DNA of 64,000 bases, taken from Mikania micrantha. Lineage: Eukaryota > Streptophyta > Magnoliopsida > Asterales > Asteraceae. The notes beneath the pieces are model-generated. The model saw only the letters and a program-made list of their open reading frames with translations, was not told where the DNA came from and did not search any database. The position numbers and the translations under genes are program-made. The DNA is taken from the NCBI GenBank assembly GCA_009363875.1, contig CM018692.1:4613862-4677861 (forward strand), given 5' to 3'. Below are positions 12,301 through 22,253 of the stretch, piece by piece (the first letter of the stretch is position 1; every line of letters starts with the position of its first letter).

Positions 12301-12695
12301 ATATGTGTATAGTGTAAGCCTGAATGGAGCATTGGCATTTTTTCCAAAATATGATCTTTGCTCATGATATGCAAATACTTTTCTTTATCAATAGTCGTTG
12401 ATTTCGTATCATATCCGTTATGATATATGTTTTTGAAACTCAACAAGTTTCTTGTTGATTTTGGGGAATATAAAGCATTTTCTATTAAGAGCTTCGTACC
12501 ATTAGGTAAGATTAATTGTGTTTTTCTCACTCCTTCTATCAGGTCTGTAGGACCGGAAATTGTATTGATTGTTCCTTTTGTTTGTTTCAAATCACAAAAA
12601 TATTTCTTAGATCTGAGTATAGTGTGTGTGGCTCCACTATCTGCTATACATATATCCGCTTCGTTTGTTTGACCTTGTGCTCCAATGATATTCAT
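9350..12695 (-). pseudogene. copia pol: protease-integrase-RT-RNase H, broken
   Basis: The frame begins at 12695 (MNIIGAQ). The aspartic protease has the DSGATHT motif. The integrase has an HHCC zinc region (HDRLCH, CTSC), a core with GDICGP, RLDNAGEF and an active-site Glu in NGLAES, then a basic linker (RGRPVGSKDK). The reverse transcriptase has RLVAQGFSQ and the YVDD catalytic box near 10215. RNase H has YADAGY, SSNHAE and YEDNAA (9350-9904). The frame slips at the T-run 11491-11496, at the T-run 11035-11039 and near 10285, and a TAG stop lies near 9950. Product would be copia replication enzymes; this copy cannot make an intact polyprotein. Confidence 0.9.
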
Positions 12696-12959
12696 TTTAA
12701 TTTTCTGATACGAAGAAAAATTAATAAGTTTATAGTATAAAATATTATGATAGTTTAACAAAAAATTTCTTTATTCGAAAAACGTAAAACATTACATAGT
12801 ACATTAAAACGTGAGAAATACATCGATAATTAAAACATGAGAAATACATTATTCTTTCATCTAATCATAGTGGTTGGGAACGTTTCTTTCAGATTTCCAT
12901 ATCATTGATAAAGTCAACGGCGTTCAGCTCAACATTCATATCATCAAAGTTATCCACAT

Positions 12960-13932
12960 GGTTCACTTCCTTATCTTGACGTTTAATAGAGTCTTGGTAT
13001 AGTTCACACAGATGTGGAGCCGTGCGACGAGCCTTTGACCAGTGGTTTGTACTACCACACCTAAAACAGGAAGTGCCATTGTTTTGGGACGTACCAGCTT
13101 CATTTTTGAACTTGTTATATTAGCTGGAATTATTATTTTGTTGAGCGTGATAATTGTTTGTTCATTGGTTTCGACCACGACCGCGACCACGTCCACGAGG
13201 ATTACCTCGATAATTATTGTTTCTCTTGAAAGAATGGTTGCGACCAGTATAAGTACTTTTATCAAAATATCCACGACCACGGCTTCGTCCCATTTTTCGT
13301 CCAAAACGTTTATTGTCATCATTAGTGATCACATTTGCTTATGGAATTGGTTGTGATCCAGTGGGACGAGCCTGGTGGTTTTTTATTAACAGCTTGTTAT
13401 TTTTCTCTGCTACGAGGAGAAATGAGTTCAGGTCAGAATATCTTCTGAACCTTTGCAACCGATATTGTTGTTGCAAGTTTATATTCGATGCATGGAAGGT
13501 GGAGAAAGTTTTCTCTAACATATATTCCTCGGTAACAATTTGTCCACATAATCGGAGTGTTGAGCAAATTCTGAACAAAGCTGAGGTGTATTCATTCACC
13601 TTTTTAAAATCTTGGAACCTAAGATTGTTCCATTCAGCTCTAGCAGTTAGGAGTAAAACTTCCCTTTGATGATCAAATCTGCTTTGTAAATCTCTCCATA
13701 AAACATATGGATCATCACAATTAAAATATTCAAATTGCAACATCTCATCAATGTGTTTATGAAGGAAGACGCCAGCTTTTGCTTTGTCTTGTTCGGTACA
13801 TTCATTTCCTTCTGTTATTGTTTATAAAACACCCATTGATTTGAGATGTCTTTTGACATGTGCCGTCCATGGCATATAGTTTTCTCCGGTAATGTTAAGA
13901 GCTGGGAATTCAATTTTTGCGGTGTTTGACAT
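12960..13932 (-). pseudogene. copia gag, broken
   Basis: The frame starts at 13932 with MSNTAKIEFP and contains a typical copia capsid region (13339-13743, LWRDLQSRFDHQ), a basic RG-rich stretch (GRSRGRG, NPRGRGRGRGRN) and a single zinc knuckle. Three in-frame stops were read: one about 100 bases after the start, one after the RG stretch and one before the knuckle. The knuckle reads CFRCGSTNHWSKARR, so the fourth zinc ligand, normally Cys, is Arg. Gag would form the virus-like particle and bind RNA; this one is non-functional. Confidence 0.85.
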
Positions 13933-14742
13933 TTTTTTTTCTTGCTAAACATGAATAAATCAATTAAAAAAATAAATATTAGAATCCATATATATCAATG
14001 AGCACTGCGATACAATAAAGTGGTAAAGCTACGAAAAGATACATAACTAGAAAAAAATTAAATTCTTCAGGTGAGAGTTGAGATAGAGGATAAAGAAACA
14101 AAATTCGCATTACGGTAACTAATAACAAAAGTGGGTGAATCATCTTCAAACATTATCTTGAACAAGCTTGAGAGAATAAGATAATATGTTTTTTATGTGT
14201 TAAAAGAGATTGTTTATTTATAGAAAAAAATTTAACCGTTGATAACGGTTATATAACCCTTTTTGCAACGGCTATATAGTCGTTTACGAATATATGATCG
14301 TTGTAAGTGTATAAAAATAAAAAAATAGTAGATTATATGTTAAAGAATACGAGTAAAGAAAAAAATTGTTACCAAATATAAACAAACGTTAGCGTATATA
14401 ATAAAATGTTAGCATACTAATAAAGGTTAATATCAATGTTAGCATAAAGTTGTTAGTATTGTTAACATGAAAATAAATGTTAGTATACATGAATAAATGT
14501 TAGCATAAGAATAAGATGTTAGTATACATAAATAAATGTTAGTAACATTAGTAAAAATTAGTTGACATAAAAATAAAAGTTAGATACATAAATAAAAGTT
14601 AGATAGTTAGTAGTCCCATGATTATTAAATGTCCATAATAGTAAGTCTTGGATAATTATTTTGTTCATTATGGTTTATTAATAAAATGTTTACCTTTGAT
14701 GGATGACTTGTGCTTTTAATGATTTTATTAATTATGATTTAA

Positions 14743-14763
14743 GAACTCTTCGTGCTGATAACG
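14743..14763 (-). other. copia primer-binding region
   Basis: Immediately inside the 5' LTR (minus strand) the sequence reads CGTTATCAGCACGAAGAG. This is not the common TGGTATCAGAGC primer site. CGTTATCAGCACG is a type I recall from other plant copia elements, possibly using an internal part of a tRNA; that assignment is from memory. Confidence 0.45.
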
Positions 14764-15083
14764 TGTTATAATTTTAATAACAATTAACACAAGAGTAGTG
14801 CTAATATTTAAGAACTTTATAAAGAAAGCAAGAGGAAGAAGTAGAGAATTGTATAACTTATGAAAGTGTATACAAGAGGTGTATCTTTTCATCTAACTTA
14901 GGAGGGTATTTATACTACAAAATCCACATTTATTTACTAGACAAGATTAACTATTTACTAGACAAGATTAACTATTTGGAGCATGGTATATTATCTATAA
15001 GTTTGACAAAGTGTGCATCCACTAGCTAAGTCAAAGTTCTCTTGGTAAGATTAAATCATGTGGTAAATTACTAGCTTCATACA
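14764..15083 (-). repeat. copia 5' LTR (320 bp)
   Basis: It aligns end to end with 8738-9080. Differences are three substitutions, a G insertion, an A deletion and the missing 23-base duplication. Confidence 0.93.
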
Positions 15084-15088
15084 GTTTG

Positions 15089-15383
15089 AATATTATATTA
15101 GTGAAATAGTTCATTTTATTTCATCCTTTCAATTTTTTTTTACCTAATAGTTTAAATCATAAAAAATTAATGCCAATATAAAAAATATGATATATATTTA
15201 CAAAAAAATACCAAAAATGGCATATATGCATAAAAACAATAACTAAATAACAGAAATTTTATTTGATGTTACTTTATTTTGATTTCGATTTTTTAGAATA
15301 AACAATTTGATATTGGCATCAACTATTTATTGAAGCAATAATTTGAGGATTGTCGGGACCAATGCTTCATAATGGACTGGTTT
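15089..15383. other. AT-rich flank, nothing recognised
   Basis: A/T-rich sequence with no open frame or repeat structure that could be supported. Confidence 0.4.
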
Positions 15384-15630
15384 AGATCGATCCTAACCAG
15401 CAATGGGAGGTCTTGTGTTCGAGTCTCGTCTGGAGCAAAAAAAGCTCTGGGTGAGCTATGATGTTTTCTCAGTGTGAGTTTCCTCCTAAATGGTGTGGTG
15501 GTTCCTCGATTCGGCACTCGCCACCGTCCGGATTTAAATGTTTCCGAGGGTTGGTAGCGGTCTGTGGTCGCAGCGCGTGGGTTGTTGGGTCCGAGGACTT
15601 GTTTAACTGTTTGAAAAAAATAAGATCGAT
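15384..15630 (+). mobile_element. Probable SINE with 8-bp duplication
   Basis: The 8-base word AGATCGAT occurs at 15384-15391 and 15623-15630. Between them lies a GC-richer unit with a tRNA-like B box (GTGTTCGAGTCTC, about 15414) and an A-rich end (GTTTGAAAAAAATA). That is the layout of a tRNA-derived SINE. The A box is weak and the duplication is short, so this is less certain than the other SINEs here. Confidence 0.5.
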
Positions 15631-15839
15631 ATTTGAGCCAGCTTTTGTGGAAAATTCAGACTTTTCGGGAAGCTCACCATCCGGACTTGAACCACCAAAT
15701 ACACCGTGCTTTAAATCATGGTCAAAAGAACACATCTAAAAAGGATCCGATCTCAAATTCATAATTCTTAAATAACTCCTTAAAACTTGGATCAATTCAC
15801 TTACAAGAATCCCCAATTTGATCAATCCCACTTCGATCG

Positions 15840-16508
15840 ATGTCAAATCAACTTCGAGCTGTAACCCTAACCCACGTTCGTTACATCAAAGGCGATCAAT
15901 TGGGCCATTTTCTGGCATGGATTTCACTAGTTCCCGTGTTCATCAGCCTCGGTGGTTTCGTCTCCCACTTCCTCTTCCGCCGTGAGCTTCAAGGTATGTT
16001 CTTCGCTCTAGGGTTAACAATTTCTCAATTCATAAACGAAGTAATCAAAACATCCGTCCAGCAAGCCCGGCCGGAAACATGCATCATGCTTGAAATGTGC
16101 GATTCGCACGGTTGGCCGTCGAGCCATTCACAGTACATGTTCTTCTTCGCGACGTATTTCACTCTGTTAACGTACAATAAAATGGGGGTTTTGTTTAAAA
16201 ATCAAATGTTGCTTGTGGGTATTGTGATTTGGCCGCTAGCGTTGCTTACATTGTATTCTAGGGTTTATTTGGGGTACCATACGGTGGCACAGGTGTTTGC
16301 CGGTGCCGGACTTGGATTTTTGCTCGGTGGATTGTGGTTTTGGGTGGTTAATTCGTTGCTTCAGGGGCTTTTTCCGGTGATTGAGGAGAGTTTCTTTGGT
16401 AGATGGTTTTATGTTAAGGATACATCGCATATACCCAATTTGTTGAAGTTTGAGTATGATAATGCGAGAGCTGCAAGGAGACATTCTTCGTATAAGCGTG
16501 TGGATTGA
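15840..16508 (+). CDS. LPPG: Lipid phosphate phosphatase gamma / dolichyl-diphosphatase, 222 aa
   Basis: This is a PAP2-family phosphatase of the dolichyl-diphosphatase (CWH8/DOLPP1, plant LPP-gamma) group. It removes a phosphate from dolichyl diphosphate to recycle the glycan carrier for N-glycosylation at the ER, and plant LPP-gamma also acts on phosphatidic acid at plastid membranes. The three PAP2 motifs are present: K70-x6-RP78, PSSH at 93-96 and SRVYLGYH at 140-147, the last followed by TVAQ as is usual in this subfamily. About four to five membrane segments lie at roughly 22-45, 51-68, 98-113, 121-139 and 150-175. Length and single coding exon fit the family. The start is the first ATG of the open frame. 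A 3'-UTR intron is proposed downstream. Confidence 0.85.
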   Translation: MSNQLRAVTLTHVRYIKGDQLGHFLAWISLVPVFISLGGFVSHFLFRRELQGMFFALGLTISQFINEVIKTSVQQARPETCIMLEMCDSHGWPSSHSQYMFFFATYFTLLTYNKMGVLFKNQMLLVGIVIWPLALLTLYSRVYLGYHTVAQVFAGAGLGFLLGGLWFWVVNSLLQGLFPVIEESFFGRWFYVKDTSHIPNLLKFEYDNARAARRHSSYKRVD

Positions 16509-16525
16509 TTGAGATATCGAATTGG

Positions 16526-17455
16526 GTAAGTGATTTAATGTTGCATATGTTCATCTTGTGTATATGTTGTTTGTATGCATAATTTTGGCAGTTTTTTTTT
16601 TTTCTTTCTGGGTGTATCATTGTGTTTTGGTTTAATGACAATCTGAAAACATGGTTGTCTTTCGCCAATTTAACATCATTAAATCTTTGAAACAGAGGGC
16701 AATTGAAATCAGTCTGCCATCATGTGTGTTTCAATTGTTATCCTTGGTTTTAAAAAGCATAGGTGAATTGACAAAGGCCACAGGTTCTTGAGGTGGCTTT
16801 TTATGGCTTTGTGGGTCAAGAACGGTCAAAATTAGGGTCAGGAGGAGGTCCATCTATTAAAACAACCCAAAAGGATAAAGAGATTATGAATGATTTACTA
16901 ATTTGATAAAAAACACTAATATGTACAAGAGATGAGAGATACAACTTTTGGTAGTAAATAGAGCATCGCCATGCGCCTAGTGCTTAGCACACTGGATTTA
17001 TGAACAGTGCCTCATGCTTTTTAAAACCAAGTTTGGCTCTATGGCAGGCCTGTGATGCACAAACAGCCAAAGGACCAGGACAGGTCCAGGATTAGATCTG
17101 GTTCTAATAAGACTGATGGTGTAACCAGTTAGACCCAAGATTCTCTTATAGTCTTATTAATCCATAATTCAATTTGAACCAGTTAAGGTTAAACTCATGG
17201 AGTTATTATGCCACTGTGGTGGTAAATGATATTTTCTTTTCTCCAGTTGGTGAGAGTACAAATCCTGTTGTGTGTAAGTTTGGTGGGTTTATTTATTAGG
17301 AGTAGATTAGAAGCCGCTTAAAAATATTTTTTAGCATCCTATATTTTTCTTAGCACCAAATTACATCCTATATTGAAGATCTTATAATATAATAAGTAGT
17401 ATACAATTGAATGGTAATTAATAACTAGAATTTTGTTTTTTTGGTTTCTCTGCAG
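16526..17455 (+). other. Probable 3'-UTR intron of the LPP-gamma gene
   Basis: Seventeen bases after the stop codon a strong donor (TTGG/GTAAGTG) occurs, and TTTCTCTGCAG closes at 17455. Because the junction would be under 50 bases from the stop, it should not trigger nonsense-mediated decay. Transcript data would be needed to prove it. The intron contains a foldback element. Confidence 0.5.
16743..17031. mobile_element. MITE-like foldback element (289 bp)
   Basis: The ends are inverted copies of CTTGGTTTTAAAAAGCAT (18 bases, exact). Inside are GCGCCTAG-like words that recall the MITE at 26256. No convincing target duplication was found, so superfamily is open. Confidence 0.55.
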
Positions 17456-19255
17456 ATAACTATGGCAAACAGGTGATAGGTGGTCATGTTGCAGTTTGCT
17501 GTTTATTTGCAATACTTATATATACCTATATATATATATATATATATATATCCTATTTACAATTGATATAAACTCACATGTATTGTTGTTGTAGTTGCCA
17601 TTGACACCAGGTGATCTTAGACTGGTTTTATAGGAACTTTATGTTAGTCCATTGGGTTTATGAACGTTGGAGAAATGAGTCTTTCTTGTAGGCTATTTAT
17701 AGCAATGATCTTTCATTGATATGATTAATAGAAATTGAGTGAAGCCTTGATATTACCTTGTGACTTTACACTTGGGTCATTTTGATACGACAGAATGAAA
17801 TGGATGAGAGAATGAAATAAATGAGGGAATAAAATGAGTCTTTACCATTTCATTGTCATGTTTGGTATCCTATTAAAATGAAATAAATTATTACTTCATA
17901 TAAACAAGAAAAAAATGAAAGAATATAATATAATTAATATGGACATGTCGGTTCATGATCAATAATATGGGTTGGGTCATAATGATTTGAGGTTGTGTAG
18001 GCCTGACAATTTTAATCTATATTAAGTTAAATGAGTAAATTTGGGTAAACAATTATTGTATTTTGGGTTGAAATGAATGACATTATAATATAAAATGAGT
18101 TGAAGTGATTAACACCTTAATACAATACGTGTCAAGATGGGTAACTTAAAAATTATATGAATATAATAAATTTAAACGTGTAATAATGATCAATAATATA
18201 TTTTGAAACGAAACAGTTAAAACATTTAAATCACAGTAGCCAAAACCGTAATTTACTCTTTTATGTATTCATTTATTTTTTTTAATTTAGACCATGTATT
18301 TGACAATGTGTTTTTATTCTGTACTTTTAAATCAATGTATATTTAAATTATAATAGCTTATTTTATTATTTTATCAAATTCGATGACTCTAATATGATTT
18401 AAAAATTGTAACATCGAGTTGATAAAAATAAAAATACAAGAAAAAGTGAGTATACAAGAAAAAAGTCATATGAGTCCATCAACAATGTAGTTGTTAATGA
18501 TGTAATATAATGTAAGACAAAAAGAGCCAAGTTTAGAATTGACATGTTGTATCTAAGTAGATATATTTTAGCGTATGAATATAATGAAACTATTGAAAAA
18601 AATGCACATCTTCTATTTAGAATGTAATTTATTGAGTTAGGAATGTTTTTGATCCATAATATATTGGTCTTTGTCTAGATTTTTGGTTTGTATCTAAGTG
18701 TGTTGGAATAGTTAGTTGCCGATGACTATTCTTATAATGAATATTTCATTGTTGATGTTAAAAAAATTAGAAAAATAAATTATCGAAAACATATTAGCAT
18801 TAACATTAGCATATTACATATTATATATATATCAAAACGTAAGTGAAATTAGGAGTGGATATATACATATTTTATTGAATAGCAAATATTATATTATTTT
18901 TATATATAGTGAAAATAACGCGGTCCCTTTTAAGGGTTCGGTTGTGTTCGTATAATGTAACAGTGATTTATCTGTTTTTATTGAAAATCAATGTTTGCTT
19001 AGAGATTTAGGTTTTTTTTTTTAATTTAACCAATTGTTGATGGTGTAAATGATTTTGTTAGCAATTTTTTCTATTATTTTCGTAACATATTTGTATAAAT
19101 TTTGTGTGATTTTATATTTTTATCAAAAATTTGTATAGAGTTCCTATTGAGAGGTTTAATTTTGTTATGTAACTAATGTTTATGCAAATAATATATAATA
19201 CACGTTATCAGAAACGTAATGTGATAACCTGACACGACATCCAACGTGAAAAAAC
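17456..19255. other. Intergenic stretch, mostly AT-rich
   Basis: It begins with a probable untranslated end of the LPP-gamma transcript and a (TA)n microsatellite (17527-17551). A segment at 17785-17890 repeats GAATGAAAT-like words and looks like a MITE remnant. The rest holds no open frame or clear element boundary. Confidence 0.45.
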
Positions 19256-19595
19256 CTAGTAGTAATAATTTTTTTTTAACGGCCAACTAATTAACTGTCG
19301 GGTACTCTGTACGCGGCCCCCAATGGCTAAAGGATGCCCAAGCTGGCCACTAGTCCAGACGGACGGAGCCCCTAGCCCACTAGCCACCAATTCATAGGGA
19401 AAACCCGACCCAAGCATCCGAGGAAAAACACGACGGTAGAAGTCCGGTAGAACCGGTGAGATCAAGAATCAAACCCAGTGTAGAAGTCCGGTAGAACCGA
19501 TGGGATCAAGAATCAAACCCATGACTTGTGTCTCCTATGATCTACTCGTACCTTTATCTTATCAAGACAAAACATCATTCGTCTAGTAGTAATAA
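19256..19595 (-). mobile_element. SINE with 13-bp target duplication and duplicated B-box region
   Basis: CTAGTAGTAATAA flanks the element exactly (19256-19268 and 19583-19595). On the minus strand it ends in a poly(A)-like tail (GTTAAAAAAAATT), as expected for reverse-transcribed insertions. A B-box-like GGGTTTGATTC is present twice because a 44-base unit (starting 19436 and 19480) is tandemly duplicated. The body is 314 bp and GC-richer than its surroundings. Confidence 0.8.
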
Positions 19596-19749
19596 GTTAG
19601 TAGAGTATATAGCCATAGCATTATTATTGGGGCCTTGCATTCAATTTCAATCCAAATAACGTTATAACGCAGGAAAAGCAAACAAAATCTTTTGACCTTC
19701 TTCATCTTCACATATCTCCCCAAATCCCCAATTCGACAACTGAATAATC

Positions 19750-22253
19750 ATGGCAAATTCGGAGGAATCAAGCCCTCTTTTAGCAAATCAATCCCCTCAA
19801 GGTGAAAACAGCACCGATCGACGATCGGACTCAACCAACAACGATGAAAATGACAAGAAATCCACCCCCAAAACCCTGATCCCCAATTCACCGACAGCTG
19901 AGATGAAGGATTCTCCACCACCAGTGATTGCACCTGGATTTCTTCATTCTCATCAAGCAGTATATGGCTGGACTGCTGACGGATTGCCGTTAGCTAATGC
20001 AGGAGCTAATGTGATAGGGGAACCGTTGCCTAGGGCTCAATGGAACTCTGGGTTATTCGCATGTCTCGGCCATAATGATGGATTCTGTAGCAGCGATCTT
20101 GAAGTTTGTGAGTTTTGCATTCCCTTTCTAATCACTTGTTTGGAACGAATAGATCTGGATCTAGATTATTTGATAACTAGGGTTTTCATTGTGCATTTAA
20201 CTGGTTTTGATCTAGTGTTTATGCGTTGATTATGATGTTAGGATTGTTAGATCGAAGTAGCTTTGAAAGAACTATGCATAAAAGAACATTAAACTTACAC
20301 AATTTTGTAAGCAATTACAGATTGTTTAATTCTTCATTTCTTCCAGATGAGGGATTTCACATTTCCAAATCATAGTAAATTTTTTGGAGTTGATTGGTTT
20401 TCTTTTGATTTAAAACTGAACAAACTTGAGTAGTTATTGACTGATTTGTCAATCACCTTCTTTTTTGGAATCTAAACTGCATAATCATTAAATTGACTGA
20501 TACTGATTCAAAGTTGCATAAGCTTGATTGGTATTTGGACTGATTTTGTTGATCAGCCTATTGTTTAAGATTCGAAACTGCTTAATCATGAAATTCACCG
20601 AGATTGATTTTAAATTGCGGTAAGTGTGATTGGGTCTTGGACTGATTCTGTCAATCAGCTTCTTGTTTGGATTCAAAACTGCATAATCATGATTTCGACT
20701 GATTTTGATTCAAATCTGCATGATCGTGAAATTGAACAGGTCTTCTTGGGAGTGTGGCACCTTGTGTGGTTTATGGAAGCAATGTTGAAAGACTTGGATA
20801 TGCTCCTGGAACTTTTGCTAATCATTGCTTGCCTTACACTGGATTGTACCTGATTGGAAATTCCTTGTTTGGATGGAACTGCATGGCCCCCTGGTTTTCA
20901 TATCCTACCCGTACAGCAATCCGTAGGAAGTTCAACCTTCAGGCATGTCTCTTTCCTGCTGTTATTTCTCTTGGTTTCAATAAGTTATTGCATGACTTAT
21001 ACATTGAAGGGAAAATGTCACTGTCATTTTTCCACCTAGGTCTAAACTTATTTACCATTCAAGTTTAAATTTGCTTCAGTTTTGGTATGTTGTGATATTT
21101 TTTGGGTGAAAACTTGACGAACATGTTGGTGGTGGTGTGCTGGATGTGTAAAAAATGATGACGTTTTGTTCCAGTTGTATAAAATTGATGATGTGGTGTC
21201 TTGTTGGCTATTTTACTCTACATCATCAGTTTTGTGCAATTGGGAAGCCATGTCCTCTGTTTTACACATTGAGCACATCACCTTAACATATGTAACCGGT
21301 ACTATAGGTTGCAATTTGCAAGCCAATATGTCTAAAAAGTTGCACAACATTGAAATGCTCTTAAAAGTTGAGTAGATAATCCTTTTTAGTGGAACAATGA
21401 TGAAACCTAGTTATGATTTAATCAAATTTGCCCACTTGCCCTTCATAATTAAAATATTAAAGTTTATCTTTTATCATTTTTTAAACTTTATTTACTGCCC
21501 TTGTATGGGTCAAAACTATTAGGAAAAACAGTTGCTGTGTTAATCTTGCCTTTTCATTTCATAAGACTCAATCTTTTACTTCACCATATTGGTTTTTTAT
21601 TTTTATCATAATAGCAAAGGTAGCAATGCTACTGATTTAAGTCATGAAGCCAAAAATATTCTTTTATGTTGTGTTATCTGTATGGAAGATTAAATTCTGG
21701 TAGTCTGGTATAATTTTTATTGCACATTTTGTTAAGTTTTAATGAGTAAAAATTTAAGAAGTTTTCATTATTGTAATTAAGGAATTTTGCTGGTTTTCAA
21801 GCATCACATCAGTTGAAGTCAACATGGTCAAAATTCTTGACTTGTCACGGGCCAGCTTACCCTATGTGAATCTTTTTACGTTTCGAAAGTTTACATTGGT
21901 GAAAACAAGGCCACCCAAAAGGAAAATCAACCTGCAAAAGTTCATTATTTTTCAAGTTTTTAATTATATTTTTTAAGACATTGTTTCACAATTAATTGAA
22001 TTTATGGGGTTGACAGGGTAACTGGGAGGGAATGAGCAAATCATGTGGTGGATGTTGTGACATGGAGGAAGAACAATTGGAGCAGGCTGAGTTGGCATGT
22101 GATTTTGCAACTCATGTTTGCTGTCACCCGTGCGCTCTTTGCCAAGAAGGCCGTGAGATTCGCCGGAGGGTTCCTCATCCTGGGTTTGGGGCCCAGCCCA
22201 TGGCGGTTATGATCGCTCCTGGCAATCAGACCATGGGCCGCAATGTAGCGTGA
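19750..22253 (+). CDS. PLAC8-family protein, three exons, 265 aa
   Basis: Exons 19750-20107, 20740-20942 and 22017-22253 join in frame. The product has an acidic, Ser/Asn-rich soluble amino terminus (1-60), then the Cys-rich PLAC8 region: CLGHNDGFC (105-113), CLLGSVAPC crossing the first junction, a hydrophobic stretch with GNSLFGWNC, and CCHPCALCQEGREIRRR near the end. PLAC8/cell-number-regulator proteins are membrane-associated and act in metal transport, calcium entry or organ size in plants; the role of this branch is not clear. Intron 1 is GT-AG. Intron 2 appears to use a GC donor (CAG/GCATGT), because the GT three bases on puts a stop after the acceptor GACAG. The start has a good context (ATCATGGCA) and the stop follows NQTMGRNVA. 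Confidence 0.85.
20438..20738 (+). repeat. Imperfect tandem repeat of about 100 bp in PLAC8 intron 1
   Basis: Three degenerate units begin near 20438, 20537 and 20637. Each starts ACTGATT(T/C)TGT, continues through AATCAGC and AAACTGC(A/T)TAATCATGA, and ends near the next GATTGG. The last unit runs into the 3' splice site, so the repeat abuts the acceptor of exon 2. Confidence 0.7.
20943..22016 (+). other. Probable GC-AG intron of the PLAC8 gene
   Basis: The donor reads CTTCAG/GCATGT and the acceptor TTGACAG/GGTAAC. GC donors are a rare but accepted class and usually have a strong CAG before the cut, as here. Exon 2 ends exactly at a codon boundary (187 codons to that point) and exon 3 continues in frame for 78 residues to a stop. 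Confidence 0.7.

Larger units (their letters stand above)
8733..15088 (-). mobile_element. Full-length Ty1/copia retrotransposon with GTTTG target duplication
   Basis: Two LTRs (8738-9080 and 14764-15083) flank a 5.7-kb interior whose genes read right to left: gag, protease, integrase, reverse transcriptase, RNase H. This order (integrase before RT) defines Ty1/copia. The 5-base duplication GTTTG lies at 8733-8737 and 15084-15088. The LTRs differ by three substitutions, two 1-base indels and one 23-base indel. The coding region carries stops and frameshifts, so the copy is not autonomous. Confidence 0.95.

Noticed and set aside
15458..15739. Overlapping open frames on both strands before the LPP-gamma gene
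   Set aside because: They fall in the SINE and the gene's leader, show no domain, and are explained by higher GC content.
19205..19260. CACG...CGTG followed by CCTAGT, possible Helitron terminus
   Set aside because: The stem is only four bases and no 5' end was found. The CTAG also belongs to the SINE target duplication.
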